The position numbers and the translations under genes were made by a program. Positions 9,218 to 12,286 of a DNA stretch of 12,286 nucleotides are shown here, one piece after another (positions within the stretch are counted from its first letter, which is position 1; each line of letters begins with the position of its first letter). The notes under the pieces are model-generated. The model was not told where the DNA came from, made no database searches, and saw only the letters and a program-made list of their open reading frames with translations. Source of the DNA: Erysipelotrichaceae bacterium. Its GTDB lineage: Bacteria; Bacillota_I; Bacilli_A; Erysipelotrichales; Erysipelotrichaceae. The stretch covers positions 1-12,286 of the forward strand of contig JAHHRC010000036.1 in NCBI GenBank assembly GCA_020026035.1, in the 5' to 3' direction.

Positions 9218-9253
9218 CAATCGAATTATAGAAAAATGTTCACTGCCTTACGT
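9218..9253 (-). promoter_or_regulatory. Promoter of the sugar operon (consensus -10, weak -35)
   Basis: On the minus strand a perfect TATAAT lies at 9230-9225, placing the transcript start near 9218 and giving a leader of about 32 bases before the msmE ATG. Seventeen bases upstream the -35 position reads ACGTAA, far from TTGACA. A good -10 with a poor -35 is typical of promoters that need an activator, which fits the AraC-type regulator encoded downstream. A TTGACA at 9220-9215 is downstream of this -10 and has no matching -10 of its own. Confidence 0.55.
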
Positions 9254-9277
9254 AAATAACCTTTCCAAATCGTATTG

Positions 9278-9295
9278 CTTATAAAAGCTTGTAAG
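9278..9295. promoter_or_regulatory. Imperfect 18-bp dyad upstream of the operon promoter, possible activator site
   Basis: CTTATAAAAGCTTGTAAG has matching outer arms (CTTA.AA and TT.TAAG). It is centred about 68 bases upstream of the inferred transcript start, a position AraC-type activators often use. There is no direct evidence of binding. Confidence 0.3.
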
Positions 9296-9333
9296 ACAAA
9301 TTAAACAATTCCCTTTGTATATGCATTTGAAAC

Positions 9334-9358
9334 TCCTAATTCAGTGATTATATTAGGA
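9334..9358. promoter_or_regulatory. Perfect 7-bp dyad with 11-base spacer in the divergent control region
   Basis: TCCTAAT at 9334-9340 and ATTAGGA at 9352-9358 are exact inverted repeats. The dyad lies roughly midway between the two divergent genes. It could be an operator; no U-tract follows on either strand, so it is unlikely to be a terminator. Confidence 0.35.
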
Positions 9359-9404
9359 CAATCTCAAATACACATATACTTTCGATTGGGTTAATACTAT
9401 TTTA

Positions 9405-9418
9405 TGATACCGCTTTCT
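9405..9418 (+). promoter_or_regulatory. cre-like site 1 (CcpA)
   Basis: TGATACCGCTTTCT matches the catabolite-responsive-element consensus TGWNANCGNTNWCA at all positions except the last. It lies about 187 bases upstream of the inferred operon start and 150 upstream of the YesL-like gene. Its core CCGCTTWC recurs 34 bases downstream. Confidence 0.4.
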
Positions 9419-9438
9419 TTATGTCCATATAGTATTCA

Positions 9439-9452
9439 TCAAACCGCTTACA
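9439..9452 (+). promoter_or_regulatory. cre-like site 2 (CcpA)
   Basis: TCAAACCGCTTACA differs from TGWNANCGNTNWCA only at position 2. It is about 20 bases upstream of a TATGAT that could be the -10 of the DUF624 gene, so bound CcpA would overlap that promoter. It has the same orientation as the copy at 9405-9418. Confidence 0.4.
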
Positions 9453-9477
9453 TTGAATGGATTATTGTTTTTATGAT
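9448..9477 (+). promoter_or_regulatory. Possible promoter of the DUF624 gene
   Basis: TATGAT at 9472-9477 matches the -10 consensus at five of six bases. The best spaced upstream hexamer is TTACAT at 9448-9453, 18 bases away and weak. The transcript would have an untranslated leader of about 70 bases. The assignment is tentative because the AT-rich region offers alternatives. Confidence 0.3.
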
Positions 9478-9555
9478 ATGTCAAATTGTTATATCCCGTC
9501 CAATCTCTTGCAACAAAATGACAAAACCCATACACTAGTAAAAAAGGAGACAGCT

Positions 9556-10155
9556 ATGCACTACAATCCAGAAAATCCAATCCACCAAGCTTTTGAAACA
9601 ATTGGGCAAATTGTTATTTTAAACCTCTGTTTTATCCTTACATGCATTCCAATCATCACCATTGGGCCTAGTATCAATGCCATCTTCTACGCCCTATTCA
9701 AACGCAAAGAAGAATCCTATGAACCAATGATCCGGTTATACTTCTCAGGCTTTAAAACAAACTTCTTGCAAAACCTACTCCTAGGAATCTTCTTCTTAAT
9801 TTACCTTTATGCATCATTAATCACAATTTCCTTAAACAAATTAAACGTTATGACCTTCCTTGGCATCTTTGTTGGTATGTTGTATTTCCTTTACCTATTC
9901 AGCTATCATGCAATCTTCAATGACACCCTAACAACTACACTAAAAAACGCCTTCCTATTTTCCATTACAACCTTACCAACAAACTTCTTTCTAACTGCCC
10001 TTACACTGCTATTTGCAAGTGCACCATTCCTATTTCTAGATTTAGCCCCATTAACAGCCTTCTGTTTATTCTTCTTTGCCTTTGGTCTATTGTTTTATAT
10101 CTTAGTTCATTGCCTATACAAGCATTATGAACCATACCTAAACGAAAAAATGTAG
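9556..10155 (+). CDS. DUF624 (YesL-family) integral membrane protein
   Basis: 199 residues, transcribed divergently from the sugar operon. The N-terminus matches the DUF624/YesL pattern: an Asn-Pro-containing start (MHYNPENPIHQAFETIGQIV), then a helix with LNLCFILTCIPIITIGPS and a NAIFYAL segment. Five or so hydrophobic helices lie near 16-46, 70-92, 98-118, 138-160 and 163-187. The molecular function of the family is unknown, but members commonly sit beside CUT1 sugar importers, as yesL does in the B. subtilis rhamnogalacturonan cluster. The start is ATG at 9556, preceded by AAAAAGGAG six bases upstream. An in-frame ATG at 9457 would add 33 polar residues, has no ribosome site and is rejected. 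Its coding strand is AC-rich, the reverse of its minus-strand neighbours. It ends 15 bases before the convergent carboxypeptidase gene. Confidence 0.88.
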   Translation: MHYNPENPIHQAFETIGQIVILNLCFILTCIPIITIGPSINAIFYALFKRKEESYEPMIRLYFSGFKTNFLQNLLLGIFFLIYLYASLITISLNKLNVMTFLGIFVGMLYFLYLFSYHAIFNDTLTTTLKNAFLFSITTLPTNFFLTALTLLFASAPFLFLDLAPLTAFCLFFFAFGLLFYILVHCLYKHYEPYLNEKM

Positions 10156-10172
10156 ATCATCCGACCTACATT
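10145..10172 (-). terminator. Intrinsic terminator at the convergent gene junction
   Basis: AATGTAG (10149-10155) pairs with CTACATT (10166-10172), a 7-bp stem with a 10-base loop in which two further pairs are possible. Read on the minus strand it is followed by a run of six T, so it should end the VanY-like transcript. It overlaps the stop codons of both convergent genes. On the + strand only ACTTCC follows, so it is a poor terminator for the DUF624 gene. Confidence 0.6.
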
Positions 10173-10935
10173 ACTTCCACTGCTTTTCAAAGTATTCTTC
10201 CATACTCAAATTCGATTCATAAATCTTCGTCGCAACCGGTTTCCCAACATACCGGAAATGCCATGGTGCATACGAAATCCCTGTAGAATCTTCTTTGCCC
10301 TTAGGATAGCGAAGAATAAATCCATATTCATGCGCATGTTCCAACAACCAATCATAACCTGTCTGTTGATCAAAACACGTATACAACTCACATTTACGAC
10401 TTACAACACCCAAATCCACCGCTAAACCTAATTGATGTTCACTCGCACCAGGATGGGCATCCATACGATTTGCCTTATACAACCCATACTTTTCCGTATA
10501 CGTATACCACAACGACAATTGTTCGGTGTAATCACGATAGCCACTCACAATCATCAAATCCAAATTCGCTTCTTCTTTGGCCTTTGCGAATAAGTCTTCC
10601 AATGGCTTTTCAACAACCTGACTCACCTTTTGATTGGCATGCAATGAAGGAACTGACGCAATGACTAAATCACTAGGCACAAACGTACGATCAATTGGAT
10701 AGGCTTGATTCACTAAGCGAACAACACTTGTATCACTTTCTAAATCAATGATTTCTTCAACGACTTCCTCAACAACAGGTTCTTCAACAATTTCAACAAT
10801 CGCATCATTTTGAACAAGAGGTACTTCTACTTCTTTTTTTCGTTGTGGCACAAACAACAACACAACAAAACTGACCACTATCGCAACAAGTAGCCCAATC
10901 ACAACCTTCAATTTTGTTTGAATTGTATTTTGCAT
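10171..10935 (-). CDS. Membrane-anchored VanY/DdcY-type D-Ala-D-Ala carboxypeptidase homologue (M15B), catalytic Glu replaced
   Basis: 254 residues: a short cytoplasmic tail, one membrane helix at about 10-29, a Val/Glu-rich spacer (about 36-68), then an extracellular M15B domain (about 105-240) that in relatives trims peptidoglycan stem peptides. Zinc ligands are intact: H167 and D174 in SEHQLGLAVDLG, and H226 in PWHFRYVG. The family usually has Glu three residues before the last His (EPWH) as general base; here it is Ala223 (GCA, one base from GAA). It may be inactive or impaired, perhaps a binding protein. ATG at 10935 is chosen: AAGGA lies seven bases upstream and the extended -10 promoter (10957-10962) lies downstream of the alternative ATG at 10995. 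It has no functional link to the sugar operon that I can see. Confidence 0.88.
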   Translation of the reverse strand: MQNTIQTKLKVVIGLLVAIVVSFVVLLFVPQRKKEVEVPLVQNDAIVEIVEEPVVEEVVEEIIDLESDTSVVRLVNQAYPIDRTFVPSDLVIASVPSLHANQKVSQVVEKPLEDLFAKAKEEANLDLMIVSGYRDYTEQLSLWYTYTEKYGLYKANRMDAHPGASEHQLGLAVDLGVVSRKCELYTCFDQQTGYDWLLEHAHEYGFILRYPKGKEDSTGISYAPWHFRYVGKPVATKIYESNLSMEEYFEKQWK

Positions 10936-10949
10936 AATCATTTCCTTTT

Positions 10950-10965
10950 CTGTTCCATTATAGCA
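10950..10965 (-). promoter_or_regulatory. Extended -10 promoter of the VanY-like gene
   Basis: On the minus strand TGCTATAAT (10965-10957) is a perfect extended -10 (TGnTATAAT). The -35 position reads AAACTA and is weak, which extended -10 promoters tolerate. The start would fall near 10950, about 15 bases before the chosen ATG. It lies immediately downstream of the stop codon (10978-10976) of the IstA relic. Confidence 0.65.
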
Positions 10966-10975
10966 TTTTTTGACT

Positions 10976-11371
10976 CTAGTAGTTTCTTGCTTCATTGCTC
11001 ATATTGCGTATTTCGTCCTTATCATGCGACGTTGATACGATGATGCCAAGACCTTCTGCGTAATGGTTTAGGTCAGTGGCTGATTCTTTTACGAAAACTT
11101 TCTTGCCATTGAATTCTCGTGGAACTGAGTATTCTGCACCATTATGTCTGATTAGAAGTGTACAAGGTACGGTCTTGTAATCCGCTTCATTTACGTATTC
11201 ATTTAGGAGTGATTCGTGCGGCAGAGGTGATAGGTATTCCAGTTCTTTTTTAATAGAAGCATCAAAGGGACTCCTGTCGTTCTGTTCACTTCACGTTGCT
11301 TACTGTTGAATTGTTTAAATAAGATCTTATTCGCTATCTAGCTCGTTTTCATTTGGATTTAGCACTTTCGC
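10976..11371 (-). pseudogene. Frameshifted C-terminal relic of an IS21-family transposase (IstA)
   Basis: The minus strand between 11371 and the TAG at 10976 carries transposase-like sequence in changing frames. From about 11371: AKVLNPNENELDSE, then a stop. From 11334 in another frame: ANKILFKQFNSKQREVNR, continuing TTGVPLM. From about 11260 in a third frame: ELEYLSPLP, LLIRHNGAEYSVPREFNGKK, VFVKESATDLNHYAEGLGI, ending RNY. The YSVP...GKKV...Y pattern after a PLP motif is what I expect of the beta-barrel C-terminus of IS21 IstA. At least two frameshifts are needed, one at a run of A near 11250. The catalytic DDE core is absent, so it is dead. Family assignment rests on recalled motif pattern only. 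Confidence 0.6.
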
Positions 11372-11421
11372 ATCAAGTATCTATAGTTTTTGCCACCATG
11401 TATTTTCTCTGTATTAAACAC

Positions 11422-11449
11422 AAAATAAAAAGCACCCACAAACGGGTGC
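11422..11449 (-). terminator. Strong intrinsic terminator upstream of the IstA relic
   Basis: On the minus strand GCACCC, loop GTTTGT, GGGTGC is followed by TTTTTATTTTG. This is a perfect 6-bp GC-rich stem with a good T-tract. It would stop transcription heading from 11500 into the IstA relic and the VanY-like gene. Confidence 0.75.
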
Positions 11450-11460
11450 GCACTGTCAAA

Positions 11461-11519
11461 GCACTAACCTCTCTACAGGTAACATTCTACACAGGTCTCC
11501 CCATAATATTTTAGAGTGC
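11461..11519 (-). repeat. Structured segment with two copies of an ACCTGT(GT)AGA motif
   Basis: On the minus strand AGTGC/GCACT arms (11515-11519 with 11461-11465) enclose GACCT...AGGTT, so the segment could fold. Inside, ACCTGTGTAGA (11496-11486) and ACCTGTAGA (11480-11472) are near-repeats. Two readings are possible: terminal repeats of the degraded IS21 element, whose ends usually begin TG and contain several short repeats, or part of a structured RNA continuing to the terminator at 11422-11449. I cannot decide between them. Confidence 0.35.
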
Positions 11520-11521
11520 CG

Positions 11522-11554
11522 AAAAATAAAAGAACCACACAGTGGTGGTCTTTT
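11522..11554 (-). terminator. Intrinsic terminator of the candidate RNA
   Basis: On the minus strand AAAAGACCAC (11554-11545), loop CACTGT, then GTGGTTCTTTT (11538-11528) forms a roughly 10-bp stem with one bulged base. It is followed by ATTTTTC. Confidence 0.75.
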
Positions 11555-11635
11555 CAAACGGTTCGCCAAGCCGTGACCAAAGGAAAGTGAGGCTTCTTAA
11601 TGGCTGCCTTCGCTCTTTCTTTAAGAGTTCCTGTC
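11522..11635 (-). ncRNA. Candidate structured RNA of about 115 nt with its own promoter and terminator
   Basis: Transcription from the promoter at 11642-11670 should begin at the GG near 11635. The RNA can fold into a three-way junction: P1 11628-11632 with 11581-11585, P2 CUCUU/AAGAG at 11613-11627, P3 AGGC/GCCU at 11590-11609. A hairpin follows (GGUC 11575-11578 with GACC 11547-11550, enclosing ACGG/CCGU), then the terminator at 11522-11554. The GACC that closes the hairpin also belongs to the terminator stem, so the two are mutually exclusive, as in a riboswitch or attenuator. It has no ATG and no recognisable ORF. It does not fit SAM, TPP, FMN, purine, lysine, T-box, SRP or 6S motifs as I know them. 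Alternatives are a free small RNA or the orphaned leader of a lost gene. Confidence 0.5.
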
Positions 11636-11641
11636 CTGCGT

Positions 11642-11670
11642 ATTATACAAGATAGATTTACGCGTATCAA
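11642..11670 (-). promoter_or_regulatory. Strong sigma-A-type promoter of the candidate RNA
   Basis: On the minus strand TTGATA (11670-11665), a 17-base spacer, then a perfect TATAAT (11647-11642). This is the best promoter match in the window. It is followed within about seven bases by GGACAGG and no nearby start codon. Confidence 0.7.
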
Positions 11671-11759
11671 TATTATGTTTGACAATTGAAGGATGCTGAT
11701 GACGTATATGAGCCAAGTATCCAAGAAGAAGGTAGTTCAATATTTGCAGCTAAATCGGT

Positions 11760-11822
11760 ATGACTTTGTAACATTATTTGCAAATTTAAAAATATTAGAC
11801 GCAAATAAAGTTACAAATTCAT
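11760..11822. repeat. AT-rich long inverted repeat
   Basis: Arms 11760-11781 and 11801-11822 pair at 20 of 22 positions around a 19-base loop (core TTTGTAAC and ATTTGC against GCAAAT and GTTACAAA). ATTTGCAAAT, itself palindromic, occurs at 11775-11784 and 11821-11830. There is no T-tract and no convincing coding on either strand. It might be a relic of a mobile-element end or a protein-binding region; its function is unknown. Confidence 0.55.
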
Positions 11823-11846
11823 TTGCAAATATTGTTCATATCTGCA

Positions 11847-12032
11847 ATTTTGAACAATCTAGTAACAAGCAAATCTAGTAAGTTCATAATCTTTTGCAGC
11901 TTTGCTTATTGCTCCAGCTTCTACGATTTTGCTGACCTCAGCAAAATCATATCTCATTTCATGTCCATTGTTATCACAAGCAATCATAGCTCTATCTGTT
12001 AGTGTCAAGCATAACTTAACCAATTCTGTCAT
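11847..12032 (-). pseudogene. DinD-like (DNA-damage-inducible protein D family) fragment with internal stop
   Basis: The minus-strand frame from about 12032 encodes a segment resembling the DinD/antirepressor-like family: RAMIACDNNGHEMRYDFAEV, then SKIVEAGAISKAAKDYELTR, then FACY. It then hits TAG at 11861-11859 followed in frame by IVQN. Intact relatives read RYACYLIVQNGDP at this point, so the TAG replaces a Leu codon (TTG to TAG). Similarity ends after IVQN, at about 11846, where AT-rich unrelated sequence begins. Normal DinD proteins are roughly 270-290 residues; here only about 55 are left. The frame continues upstream to 12104, but that part does not resemble the family and has no good start. 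It is a truncated relic, probably not expressed. Confidence 0.6.
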
Positions 12033-12150
12033 TGAAAATTCACCAGTTACTTTATAACTCTTATAACGTAACCGATTCCTCCAATTCACATAATCTAGGA
12101 TCAATCCCTAGAGTTTTGGTTTCAGATATCTATCGTTTTGGATAAGAACT

Positions 12151-12286
12151 TCAATCTGTTTTAAATGTGAGCTTTTTTAACTTGAATCCATCGCTACCTT
12201 TATTCCAATTGCTGTGGCTAAGTGGGTGTAACCGTAACTAAAAATCACGAAAATTCAGAAATCGTGAAATAGATCAGTTTTATCGT
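12151..12286 (-). pseudogene. Possible IstB (IS21 helper ATPase) relic, frameshifted, running off the window
   Basis: On the minus strand from 12239 the frame reads SYGYTHLATAIGIKVAMD, and after a one- to two-base slip DGFKLKKLTFKT, ending at a stop at 12153-12151. Together this resembles the Walker A region of IstB (GxGKTHLATAIGIKA..DGFKV). The invariant GK of the P-loop is missing (YGYTH) and in-frame stops lie upstream, so it would be non-functional. It lies upstream of the IstA relic on the same strand, the wrong order for a single IS21 element (istA then istB), so it would come from another copy or a rearrangement. The match is short. Confidence 0.4.
12245..12267. repeat. Short inverted repeat at the window edge
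   Basis: TCACGA (12245-12250) and TCGTGA (12262-12267) form an exact 6-bp dyad with an 11-base AT-rich spacer, within the region assigned to the possible IstB relic. Its meaning is unclear; it could be chance. Confidence 0.3.

Noticed and set aside
9457..9555. 33-residue N-terminal extension of the DUF624 protein
   Set aside because: It is polar, has no ribosome site and is unlike the family N-terminus; AAAAAGGAG precedes ATG 9556.
10936..10995. 20-residue N-terminal extension of the VanY-like protein
   Set aside because: The extended -10 promoter at 10957-10962 lies inside it, and the extension overlaps the IstA relic.
11522..11635. Known riboswitch classes, T-box, SRP RNA, 6S RNA or tmRNA
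   Set aside because: Diagnostic conserved motifs such as the T-box AGGGTGG-ACC element or the SRP tetraloop region are not seen. This was judged by eye only, so a covariance search could overturn it.
11400..11670. CRISPR array or tracrRNA
   Set aside because: No regularly spaced repeats and no cas genes are present; the only repeat is a pair of 9-11 bp near-copies.
11693..11878. 61-codon + strand ORF
   Set aside because: It runs through the AT-rich inverted repeat and into the antisense of the DinD-like relic. It has no ribosome site and no recognisable domain.
1..12286. tRNA or rRNA genes
   Set aside because: No GTTCRANNC-type T-loop with a cloverleaf partner and no rRNA signature sequence was noticed on either strand.

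Overview
The window looks like a chromosomal segment of a low-to-moderate GC Firmicute. Protein style and gene order suggest an Erysipelotrichaceae-like or related gut/oral anaerobe, but this is inference because no rRNA or other marker gene is present. The + strand is conspicuously rich in A and C through most of positions 1-6900, and again inside the one + strand gene (9556-10155). This points to a strand-wide mutational skew, with the minus strand probably the leading strand.

Positions 9230 down to 1 form one minus-strand sugar operon of the multiple-sugar-metabolism (msm/raf) type. In transcription order it holds a lipoprotein sugar-binding protein (7887-9185), a 12-bp stem-loop (7850-7877), two MalF/MalG-type permeases (6943-7830 and 6097-6927), an AraC-family regulator (5225-6097), a GH36 alpha-galactosidase (2988-5222) and a GH2 LacZ-type beta-galactosidase whose last few codons lie beyond position 1. 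From the first permease on, the genes are packed end to end: permease G stop and regulator start overlap by one base, regulator and alpha-galactosidase are two bases apart, and alpha-galactosidase and lacZ share an ATGA. No ABC ATPase is encoded, so the importer must borrow an MsmK-like ATPase from elsewhere. The implied job is to take up galactose-containing oligosaccharides (raffinose/melibiose type and beta-galactosides) and hydrolyse them in the cytoplasm, with the regulator transcribed in its own operon.

Positions 9213-9555 are a divergent control region. It has a consensus -10 with a poor -35 for the operon, two cre-like sites, two dyads, and a strong Shine-Dalgarno for a divergent DUF624/YesL membrane protein (9556-10155). 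Convergent to that gene is a membrane-anchored VanY-type D,D-carboxypeptidase homologue (10171-10935). It keeps the zinc ligands but has Ala where the family normally has the catalytic Glu.

Positions about 10976-12286 are a gene graveyard: a frameshifted C-terminal IstA (IS21 family) relic, a DinD-like relic with an internal stop, and a possible IstB relic. Among them is an intact-looking transcription unit on the minus strand (promoter TTGATA-N17-TATAAT, a roughly 115-nt structured RNA, an intrinsic terminator at 11522-11554). I cannot assign it to a known RNA family, and it is the most likely undescribed element here.
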